From Bacteroidota bacterium (GTDB taxonomy: Bacteria; Bacteroidota; Bacteroidia; B-17B0; Aurantibacillaceae), in NCBI GenBank assembly GCA_025360565.1, contig JANYBY010000051.1, positions 1-11,708 on the forward strand: a stretch of DNA of 11,708 nt, in the 5' to 3' direction. Below, in pieces: positions 6,154 through 11,708 of the stretch. The translations under genes were made by a program, and so were the position numbers. Each line of letters starts with the position of its first letter. Within the stretch, counting starts at the first letter, position 1. Below the pieces are notes generated by a model, which had not been told where the DNA came from, did no database searches, and was given only the letters and a program-made list of their open reading frames with translations.

Positions 6154-7218
6154 TTAGCCAACACCCTTGTAAAGATGATAAAACCTTTTTAAATCAATTT
6201 CTTTATTCAGTACTTCTTTTTGAGAGTAGAAATTTACAAAATTATTTGCAAAGTAAGGTGCTAACATAACCCCTTTTGTGCCAAGGCCGTTAAAAACAAA
6301 CAAATTTTTATAATTTGGATGAGAACCAACAATTGGCCTTCTATCAAGAGATGCCGGACGAACGCCTGCCTTGTGTTCAATTACCTTATAATCACCCGTA
6401 ATTAATTGGGTTAATTTTTGCTTTAGCTCCTGCGCGCCATTATCTGTGGGCGTTTCGGAAAGGTCTTCCCAATTGTAAGTAGCGCCTGTTAAATAGGTAT
6501 TATTGCCAAGGCCCATTAAATATCCGTTTTTATTCAGGATAGAATTATGAAGAACTAAATCGTTTGAACGAATTGTTAAAACCTCGCCTTTAACCGGTTT
6601 TAAAGGAATCCAGCCAAAAAAAGGATTGTTTTTTACTACATGTCCTTCGCAAAAAATAATGTTTTTAGCTTCTATACCTTTGTATAAAACTTTATCAGCT
6701 TCGATCTGTAATCCGGAATGATCAAACTCTTCACTCAATATATCTGCATCGAAGATCTTTTCAGTCGACTTTAAAAATGTGCGAATATCTAAGTTCCCTG
6801 CTTGTTTAACCAAGCCAAATTCTGGCGGAAGTAAACATCCTTTGTATTTGTTTTCAGGATTGGCATAAATATTACCATCTAAAAAATCGGCTAATTCGTT
6901 CTTTGATTTTTTTAACCAAAGTTGTTTTTCCTGTTCTTCCGAAAACGGTTTGATAATATTTCGTTGTGTAATAAATTTTTCACCGCTTCGGTTTTCGCAC
7001 TCGGTATAAAAAGTATTTAAAAAGGGAATGGTTTTATCGGCCAACCAGCTTTTTGTTAAACGTTTAAACACAATGGGATTAAAAATACCCGCAGCCACCA
7101 GCGAAGAGCTGCTTAAATGAACAGAGCCTATGATCTTAAAAGAAATTTTTTGCTTAAAAAAAGTGTGCGCCAAAACGGCGGCTGCAAGGCCCCGGCCGAC
7201 AATCAAAAAATCTGTCAT
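6154..7218 (-). CDS. FAD-dependent oxidoreductase, DAO family (MnmC-oxidase/glycine oxidase-like)
   Basis: A 354-residue flavoprotein with an N-terminal Rossmann motif, FLIVGRGLAAAVLA (G8, G10, Ala13 in place of the third Gly). The SSSSLVAAGIFNPI segment (37-49) corresponds to the second FAD-contact region of the DAO family. The C-terminal AGVRPASLDRRPIVG (284-298) and NGLGTKGVMLAP (310-321) closely resemble the oxidase half of MnmC and glycine oxidases. No methyltransferase domain is fused, so it is not full MnmC. It probably oxidises a secondary or primary amine on an amino acid or amine-modified substrate; the exact substrate is unknown. Its ATG overlaps the upstream stop as ATGA (four bases), and rimB follows after ten bases, placing it firmly in the rim operon. 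A link to the RimK product is suggestive only. Confidence 0.85.
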   Translation of the reverse strand: MTDFLIVGRGLAAAVLAHTFFKQKISFKIIGSVHLSSSSLVAAGIFNPIVFKRLTKSWLADKTIPFLNTFYTECENRSGEKFITQRNIIKPFSEEQEKQLWLKKSKNELADFLDGNIYANPENKYKGCLLPPEFGLVKQAGNLDIRTFLKSTEKIFDADILSEEFDHSGLQIEADKVLYKGIEAKNIIFCEGHVVKNNPFFGWIPLKPVKGEVLTIRSNDLVLHNSILNKNGYLMGLGNNTYLTGATYNWEDLSETPTDNGAQELKQKLTQLITGDYKVIEHKAGVRPASLDRRPIVGSHPNYKNLFVFNGLGTKGVMLAPYFANNFVNFYSQKEVLNKEIDLKRFYHLYKGVG

Positions 7219-7847
7219 TTTTTGTTTTCTGAATGAACGTGCGGATTAAAATTATTCTTACGGCCTCGATAAGCGCCTGAGAAAAATAAAATGAATTTAA
7301 AGCCCAAAACATTTTGCTTTTTACTAAGTTCCCCAAAAAATTCAACTCCTATGCCGATATCGTAAGTTAATTTTGTGACGGCCTGTGCCGAAAAATAAGC
7401 GCCAGCACCCTGATAATAAAAAGGGGCCGTACCATCAGGCCCCTGTGAGGTATCGGGTACGGCGTATACACCGGTATAGTACGATACACCGCCGAAAATG
7501 GCGAGGTTATTCTTGTTCCTTTCTCGACGCAATCCATATCCTCCGTGAAACTGAAGATTGTTATTGGAACCAAAGTTTGTTCCACTCATAAAAGCGCCTG
7601 CCTGAAAATATTGCCTCCGAATGTGAAAATGAAAATCAAAACCTATATTTCTTTGTGCGTCATCTCTTAAATTCGAAATTAAATAACCTCCACCCATGGT
7701 TAAATAACTGTTGTATTTGCGATAACGTTTACCGTCAAAAAGGATCTCTTCCTTACGGTCGTATTTTTCCTTTCCTTTTTTTTCAGGTGCCTGCGAAAAA
7801 AGTGAAAAGCCCCAAATACAAACGACTATTACGGCTAAAGATCTGAT
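7215..7847 (-). CDS. Outer-membrane beta-barrel-like protein with signal peptide, apparent ATC start
   Basis: I do not recognise a named family. From 7847 the frame gives about 210 residues. A basic start (x-R-S) is followed by the hydrophobic core LAVIVVCIWGFSLF and a probable cleavage after Ser-Gln or Ser-Gln-Ala, then a charged Lys/Glu linker and many short amphipathic beta strands rich in Gly, Tyr, Phe and Asn (for example MGGGYLIS, FFGELSKKQNVLGFKFILFF). This is typical of small outer-membrane barrels. The oddity is the start. The frame is open back to a TAA at 7880-7878 but holds no ATG, GTG or TTG before ATG 7697, which would delete the signal peptide and 30 mature residues. ATC 7847 sits four bases after a -7-like box and gives a normal signal peptide. 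The stop TGA overlaps the oxidoreductase ATG by four bases. Confidence 0.65.
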   Translation of the reverse strand: MRSLAVIVVCIWGFSLFSQAPEKKGKEKYDRKEEILFDGKRYRKYNSYLTMGGGYLISNLRDDAQRNIGFDFHFHIRRQYFQAGAFMSGTNFGSNNNLQFHGGYGLRRERNKNNLAIFGGVSYYTGVYAVPDTSQGPDGTAPFYYQGAGAYFSAQAVTKLTYDIGIGVEFFGELSKKQNVLGFKFILFFSGAYRGRKNNFNPHVHSENKK

Positions 7848-7851
7848 GGGA

Positions 7852-7859
7852 TAAAGATA
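7852..7859 (-). promoter_or_regulatory. -7-like element TATCTTTA before the barrel-protein/rim operon
   Basis: TATCTTTA differs by one base from TAnnTTTG and ends four bases before the ATC codon at 7847, the same spacing as for the metallo-hydrolase and microprotein starts. No convincing -33 element lies 19-21 bases upstream. It would be the head promoter of the cluster down to the AstE-like gene. Confidence 0.3.
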
Positions 7860-7926
7860 GGCAGAATATGCCGTTTTTTATTAGGAATATACAGGTGGCG
7901 GCAAATTCTTTATAAGTGGCAAGTAT

Positions 7927-8562
7927 TTAAAAAAACGGATTAAATTCTTTTTCAACGCCAATGGTGGTGGGCGCCCCATGGCCACTATATACTTTTACAT
8001 CTGGCGGTAAAATAAATAATTTTTCGGTAATGGATCTCATAAGGTCTTCGGGTTTACTCAAGGGCAGATCGGTTCGGCCAATGCTGCCGGAAAACAGAAC
8101 ATCGCCGCTTATCAATAATTTGTTTTGCGCATTGTAAAATGAAATGCTTCCGGGTGAATGGCCCGGCGTGAAAATGCAGTCAAATGTATAATCGCCCAGT
8201 TTAATTTTATCGCCCTCTTTAATGAATTTTTTTGGCATTGGCGAAAGGTCTGTTTTTAAACCGTACATTTCGCTACTGTGTTCCATTTTTTCAATAAAAA
8301 AAACCTCGGCCTCGTGTACCTCCGGCAATAATCCGTAGGTATCAAAAATAAAACGATTACCCAAAATGTGATCTATGTGGGCATGTGTAAGAATTAACCT
8401 GGTTAGGTTTAATTTTTTTTCGGAAATAAAATTTTTCAGTTCTTCGTTTTCTGAAGATGTAAAATTTCCCGGGTCAATAATAAAAGCTTCGCCCTTATCG
8501 TCATAAACAACATAAGTATTTTGCTGGAAAGGATTGAAACAAAAACATTTTAGGTATAACAT
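7927..8562 (-). CDS. MBL-fold metallo-hydrolase, glyoxalase II-like
   Basis: A 211-residue metallo-beta-lactamase-fold hydrolase, complete and of the length of short bacterial glyoxalase II-like proteins. The binuclear metal site is fully present: H60-x-H62-x-D64-H65 (THAHIDH), H135 (TPGHSPGS), D154 (SGDVLF) and H195 (SGHG). The N-terminal FNPFQQNTYVVYDD is typical of this subgroup. It lacks the C-terminal glutathione-binding domain of classical GloB, so the substrate is probably another thioester or low-molecular-weight thiol conjugate in the cytoplasm. It starts at ATG 8562, 23 bases after the amidohydrolase stop, and has its own exact -7 box, so it may be expressed both with that gene and alone. 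Exact substrate not deducible. Confidence 0.9.
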   Translation of the reverse strand: MLYLKCFCFNPFQQNTYVVYDDKGEAFIIDPGNFTSSENEELKNFISEKKLNLTRLILTHAHIDHILGNRFIFDTYGLLPEVHEAEVFFIEKMEHSSEMYGLKTDLSPMPKKFIKEGDKIKLGDYTFDCIFTPGHSPGSISFYNAQNKLLISGDVLFSGSIGRTDLPLSKPEDLMRSITEKLFILPPDVKVYSGHGAPTTIGVEKEFNPFF

Positions 8563-8566
8563 ATTG

Positions 8567-8574
8567 CAAAGGTA
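8567..8574 (-). promoter_or_regulatory. -7 element TACCTTTG for the metallo-hydrolase gene
   Basis: An exact TAnnTTTG match inside the 23-base gap between the amidohydrolase stop and the metallo-hydrolase ATG, ending four bases before that ATG. The -33 region falls in the end of the amidohydrolase gene and shows no TTTG. A leaderless transcript is implied if it is used. Confidence 0.45.
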
Positions 8575-8585
8575 GGGGTAAAATT

Positions 8586-9740
8586 TTAGTTTATTTTTTT
8601 TATGAATTTAAATTGAGCGGCATTAACATCAATTAAGTTTAGTCCGGCATTTTTACCCAAAATAAATCCCCCGAATTTAGCCCCAATACCCAATGCCTGA
8701 GCGGGATTTGAGGTAATTGCGGATAAAAGATCTTCCAATTTGAGATCGGGGAACTTTGGCATCAAAACATTCAGCTCACTGATCAGATCCAATTGTAAAT
8801 TACTTGCCAAACTATCTGTACCAACGCATAATTTGTTTTTTTGAGTGGCAAATAAATTCAGATCGGGTAATTTGTTTTCAATATATAAATTGGCGTTAGG
8901 GCAAAAGCACCAATACAAATTTTTATTTTTTACAAATTCTATGTCCTCTTTGGAAGTATAGGTATTGTGTATTAAAAGAGTTTGCTGATCGCTCAATGCT
9001 GCCGCATAGTAATTTAAACTGCTTGTTTTTGGCGCTTTAAACCAGCTTATCTCAACTTGTAAGAACGCGAACAGATCATCAAAACCGTTTTTAACGCCGT
9101 TAAAAAATTTTGTTTCGTCTTCACTTTCCTGATTGTGAATACTGCTTGGCAAGTTACGTTGTAAATTAAAAGCGCTTATTTTTGAGATGAGTTCGTTAGA
9201 AGTGCTGTAAGGCGCGTGGGGAGCAAGACTTCCGGCAAGTTCCATATTTTTTAATTGTTCAAACAGCAAAACGCCCATGTTAAAAGCGTCGTTTGCGCGT
9301 TCGGGATTTAAGCCAAGCAATTCAATAAACGAATGATAAAATAATTTACTTTCGGTTTTGATCTCAAAACTATCGGGCGTATTGCAAATATCTCCTACAG
9401 CAACAATTCCGTTTTGCCACATTTCTTTATCGGCTTCCTTTATGTGCTCAATAATTTCTTGTTTATGCGATGCAAATCGTTGAAGTATTATTTGTTTGCC
9501 AAATCCCGGCAAACCGGTTTTTTGCGGAATTTTATTTTTTAAGTGGCTTAGTTCTGTATGGCAATGCGCATTAATAAAGCCGGGTGTAATGATTCCCTTT
9601 AGCTTTTCAACTTTACCCGGATCAATTGTATTTTCGAGAATAATATCAACTAATTGGCGCTGTTCATTTAACACAAGCACCGAATTTTCGGTTAAAAAAT
9701 GCGAGCCGTTAAAGAGTTTATCCGCTTTTAAAAAATGCAC
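8586..9740 (-). CDS. Amidohydrolase-family deaminase (aminodeoxyfutalosine/cytosine deaminase-like)
   Basis: A complete TIM-barrel amidohydrolase, about 384 residues from GTG 9740. Numbered from that start, the metal and catalytic residues are H59 and H61 (FINAHCHTELSH), H175 (APHAPYST), H202 and E205 (IHNQESEDE), H258 (LIHNTY) and D309 (VGTDSLASN). The set His-x-His, His, Glu, His, Asp is that of aminohydrolases acting on amino-substituted purines or pyrimidines, such as aminodeoxyfutalosine, guanine or cytosine deaminases. CPNANLYI replaces the commoner CPxSN. An in-frame TTG at 9746 adds two residues, but it lies inside an exact -7 box, so GTG 9740 is preferred. The gene diverges from rlmN and is followed by the metallo-hydrolase. 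Substrate uncertain; a menaquinone-related role would need the mqn genes elsewhere. Confidence 0.85.
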   Translation of the reverse strand: MHFLKADKLFNGSHFLTENSVLVLNEQRQLVDIILENTIDPGKVEKLKGIITPGFINAHCHTELSHLKNKIPQKTGLPGFGKQIILQRFASHKQEIIEHIKEADKEMWQNGIVAVGDICNTPDSFEIKTESKLFYHSFIELLGLNPERANDAFNMGVLLFEQLKNMELAGSLAPHAPYSTSNELISKISAFNLQRNLPSSIHNQESEDETKFFNGVKNGFDDLFAFLQVEISWFKAPKTSSLNYYAAALSDQQTLLIHNTYTSKEDIEFVKNKNLYWCFCPNANLYIENKLPDLNLFATQKNKLCVGTDSLASNLQLDLISELNVLMPKFPDLKLEDLLSAITSNPAQALGIGAKFGGFILGKNAGLNLIDVNAAQFKFIKKIN

Positions 9741-9743
9741 ATG

Positions 9744-9751
9744 CAAATTTA
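9744..9751 (-). promoter_or_regulatory. -7 element TAAATTTG for the amidohydrolase gene
   Basis: An exact TAnnTTTG match on the minus strand ending three bases before GTG 9740. It overlaps the alternative TTG start at 9746, which could not be translated from this promoter. It is back to back with the rlmN box 22 bases away. Confidence 0.45.
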
Positions 9752-9773
9752 TGAAAATATCCGCATCGTTTGG

Positions 9774-9781
9774 TATCTTTG
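9774..9781 (+). promoter_or_regulatory. -7 element TATCTTTG for rlmN, deciding its start
   Basis: An exact TAnnTTTG match 18 bases before TTG 9800. An mRNA starting a few bases after it would exclude the in-frame TTG codons at 9770 and 9779 and leave TTG 9800 as the first usable start. The -33 region holds only TTAT-like sequence. Confidence 0.45.
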
Positions 9782-9799
9782 TTACCCGATAAAAATACT

Positions 9800-10858
9800 T
9801 TGGCTAAAAAAGACATACGTGCGCTTTCCCTTGAAGAATTAACTCTTTTGTTTAAAGAGATCAACGAACCCGCGTTCAGAGCCAAACAAATTTATGATTG
9901 GTTGTGGAGTAAAAGTGAAACAGATTTTAAACTCATGTCTAACCTCTCCATAAAACTGAGAGAATATTTGGAAGAAAATTTTGTGATCAACGCCGTTCAA
10001 ATTAACGAGCTGCAAATAAGTTCCGACAGAACAATTAAGTGCGCCATGAAATTGCATGACAATTATGTTGTTGAAAGTGTTTTAATTCCTCACCAATCGC
10101 GTATGACAGCCTGCATCTCATCGCAAGTGGGTTGCAGCCTTACCTGTAAATTTTGCGGTACCGGAAAATTAAAGCGCATGCGAAATTTAAACGCGGATGA
10201 GATCTACGATCAGGTTGCTTTAATAAAAAAGACGGCAGCCGAAAAATACAATGCTCCGCTTACAAATATTGTTTACATGGGCATGGGCGAACCCTTGCTG
10301 AATTACAACGAAGTAATTGCTTCGGTTGAAAAAATTACAAGTCCGCAAGGCCTGGGAATGTCGCCGAAACGAATCACCGTTTCAACCGCGGGTGTTGCTA
10401 AAATGATAATTAAATTGGCGGATGATGGCGTAAAATTTAATCTGGCTCTTTCTTTGCATGCGGCAAATGATGAAAAGAGAAATTACATAATGCCTATTAA
10501 TGAAACCAATTCTTTAGATAACCTTGCCGATGCCTTAAATTATTTTATTGAAAAAACGGGTAACCGCCCAACCTTTGAATACATTGTGTTTTATGATTTT
10601 AATGATTCGATAGAAGACGCGAAAGAACTGGTTGCTTTTTGCAAAAGGGTAAGAGGAAAAGTAAATATTATTGAATATAACCCTATTGATGAAAGCGAAT
10701 TTAAGCAAACAACCGCCTCGCGTTTAAAGGCTTTTACTGAACATTTGGAGATGAACGGCATTATTTGCAACGTGCGTCATAGCCGGGGAAAGGACATTGA
10801 CGCGGCTTGCGGGCAATTGGCCAATAAAAATAAATTGGCTTTGCAGCAATTAAAATAA
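9800..10858 (+). CDS. rlmN: 23S rRNA/tRNA adenine-C2 methyltransferase RlmN (radical SAM)
   Basis: RlmN methylates C2 of A2503 in 23S rRNA and of A37 in some tRNAs, using a radical SAM mechanism through a methyl-cysteine intermediate. About 352 residues from TTG 9800. The [4Fe-4S] cluster cysteines are C112, C116 and C119 (GCSLTCKFCG); C105 in TACISSQVG and the essential C337 in DIDAACGQL match C118 and C355 of the E. coli protein. GMGEPLLNY and the SLHA motif are also present. The N-terminus AKKDIRALSLEEL is of the type usual in Bacteroidota. TTG 9800 is chosen over TTG 9770 because of that match and of the -7 box lying between them. The polyprenyl synthase gene follows 17 bases later. Confidence 0.95.
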   Translation: MAKKDIRALSLEELTLLFKEINEPAFRAKQIYDWLWSKSETDFKLMSNLSIKLREYLEENFVINAVQINELQISSDRTIKCAMKLHDNYVVESVLIPHQSRMTACISSQVGCSLTCKFCGTGKLKRMRNLNADEIYDQVALIKKTAAEKYNAPLTNIVYMGMGEPLLNYNEVIASVEKITSPQGLGMSPKRITVSTAGVAKMIIKLADDGVKFNLALSLHAANDEKRNYIMPINETNSLDNLADALNYFIEKTGNRPTFEYIVFYDFNDSIEDAKELVAFCKRVRGKVNIIEYNPIDESEFKQTTASRLKAFTEHLEMNGIICNVRHSRGKDIDAACGQLANKNKLALQQLK

Positions 10859-10862
10859 AACC

Positions 10863-10870
10863 TAAATTTA
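10863..10870 (+). promoter_or_regulatory. -7-like element TAAATTTA before the polyprenyl synthase gene
   Basis: TAAATTTA, one base off TAnnTTTG, lies directly after the rlmN stop codon and ends five bases before GTG 10876. No clear -33 element is seen, so this is a weak call, made mainly because the spacing repeats that of the other genes here. Confidence 0.25.
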
Positions 10871-10875
10871 CCTTA

Positions 10876-11708
10876 GTGTCCAAAGCTGTTGACGAAATAA
10901 AACAACCTGTTGCCTTACACATGGCAGCTTTTGAAGAAAAATTCAAAGGTGCCATGAAAAGCTCTGTGCCTTTATTGAATACGATCACCAATTACATTGT
11001 TAAACGAAAAGGAAAACAGATACGACCCATGTTTGTTTTTTTAAGCGCGCAAAACGTGGGCGAAATAAACGAGAGTACATACAGGGCGGCGGCTTTAATT
11101 GAATTACTGCACACCGCTACTTTGGTGCACGATGATGTGGTGGATGACAGCAATGAGCGCAGAGGATTTTTTAGCATAAATGCTTTATGGAAAAATAAGA
11201 TCGCGGTTTTAATAGGCGATTTTTTATTGTCAAAAGGACTTTTACTTTCTTTGGATAACGATGATTTTCATTTGCTGAAAATTGTAAGTACCGCGGTGCG
11301 CGAAATGAGCGAAGGAGAATTACTGCAAATTGAAAAAGCAAGAAGACTGGATATTTCGGAGGAAATTTATTTTGACATCATCACCAAAAAAACGGCGGCG
11401 CTAATTGCGGCTTGCTGTGCCAGCGGTGTAGCATCGGTTACACAGGATATAAATCAAATTAACCTGGCTAAAGAATTCGGTACACTTACCGGAATTGCTT
11501 TTCAGATAAAAGACGACCTTTTTGATTTTGGTACAGGAGATGATATTGGAAAGCCCACCGGAATTGACATTAAAGAAAAGAAAATGACCTTGCCTTTAAT
11601 TTACGCTTTAAATAAAAGCAGCTGGTTGGAAAAAAGAAAGATCATAAATATTATTAAAAATCATAACGAGGAAAGCGAACAAGTAAAAAAGGTAATTAAT
11701 TTTGTGAT
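10876..11708 (+). CDS. Long-chain trans-polyprenyl diphosphate synthase, 3' end missing
   Basis: A head-to-tail condensing isoprenyl diphosphate synthase; 277 residues are present and the frame runs off the window. The first Asp-rich motif D86-D87-V-V-D90 sits in HTATLVHDDVVDD, and the second, D213-D214-L-F-D217, in AFQIKDDLFDF. KGKQIRP (residues 45-51) is the substrate-binding region. The small residue A81 five places before the first motif, and the HTAT(L)VHDDVVDD wording, resemble IspB-type octaprenyl/heptaprenyl synthases that build quinone side chains rather than farnesyl synthases. GTG 10876 is chosen because residues from there (SKAVDEIKQPVALHM) fit a normal N-terminal helix; the next in-frame ATG at 10921 would drop 15 residues. 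The exact chain length is not determined by sequence alone. Confidence 0.92.
   Translation, partial: MSKAVDEIKQPVALHMAAFEEKFKGAMKSSVPLLNTITNYIVKRKGKQIRPMFVFLSAQNVGEINESTYRAAALIELLHTATLVHDDVVDDSNERRGFFSINALWKNKIAVLIGDFLLSKGLLLSLDNDDFHLLKIVSTAVREMSEGELLQIEKARRLDISEEIYFDIITKKTAALIAACCASGVASVTQDINQINLAKEFGTLTGIAFQIKDDLFDFGTGDDIGKPTGIDIKEKKMTLPLIYALNKSSWLEKRKIINIIKNHNEESEQVKKVINFV

Noticed and set aside
7154..7345. Minus-strand 63-codon frame bridging the barrel protein and the oxidoreductase
   Set aside because: It spans the ATGA junction of two well-supported genes in another frame; no evidence of a fusion or a frameshift.
7848..7926. Gap between the metallo-hydrolase and the barrel-protein gene searched for an ATG that could start the signal peptide after a frameshift
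   Set aside because: No ATG exists on the minus strand in any frame in this gap, so a simple one-base indel does not restore a normal start.

Overview
The window looks like a chromosomal housekeeping stretch of a member of the Bacteroidota (order not resolvable from sequence alone). The evidence is low GC with AT-rich third positions, repeated TAnnTTTG-type -7 promoter elements just upstream of start codons, near absence of Shine-Dalgarno sequences, and gene families of the type usual in that phylum (LpxK followed by a trimeric-type purine nucleoside phosphorylase, RlmN beginning AKKDIRALSLEEL, long-chain polyprenyl synthase). I see no insertion sequence, tRNA, rRNA, CRISPR array or phage gene, and no gene-free stretch longer than about 120 bases.

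Layout. Positions 2-1655 (+): the 3' part of lpxK (lipid A 4'-kinase), overlapping a purine nucleoside phosphorylase gene by 41 bases. At 1675-1694 a perfect 20-base palindrome sits between two convergent genes. Positions 1702-3820 (-): a solitary Rieske-type oxygenase, a small secreted protein of unknown function, TatA, and an unlisted 36-residue membrane microprotein directly in front of tatA. Positions 3834-7847 (-): a compact co-directional cluster which, in order of transcription, encodes an outer-membrane beta-barrel-like protein, an FAD-dependent oxidoreductase of the DAO/MnmC type, a RimB-type retropepsin-like protease, RimK (ATP-grasp glutamate ligase), and an AstE/aspartoacylase-like zinc carboxypeptidase/deacylase. 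Positions 7927-9740 (-): a glyoxalase II-like metallo-hydrolase and a deaminase-type amidohydrolase. Positions 9800-11708 (+): rlmN (TTG start), then a long-chain trans-polyprenyl diphosphate synthase (GTG start) cut by the window end.

The most interesting unit is rimB-rimK-astE-like: a ligase that adds glutamate-type residues, a protease expected to cut such a tail, and a zinc enzyme of a family that removes acyl or terminal groups, in one tight operon. This resembles a 'writer/eraser' system for a poly-amino-acid tail on ribosomal protein S6 or another substrate. RimK and RimB are known partners in Pseudomonas. The link to the AstE-like enzyme, the oxidoreductase and the barrel protein is inferred from gene order only.

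Other points: the barrel-protein gene encodes a clear signal peptide but has no ATG, GTG or TTG in that part of the frame, only an ATC placed where neighbouring genes have their start codons; the phosphorylase has Asp where the mammalian 6-oxopurine-specific enzyme has Asn243; and several genes have a -7-like box only 3-6 bases before the start codon, suggesting leaderless mRNAs.
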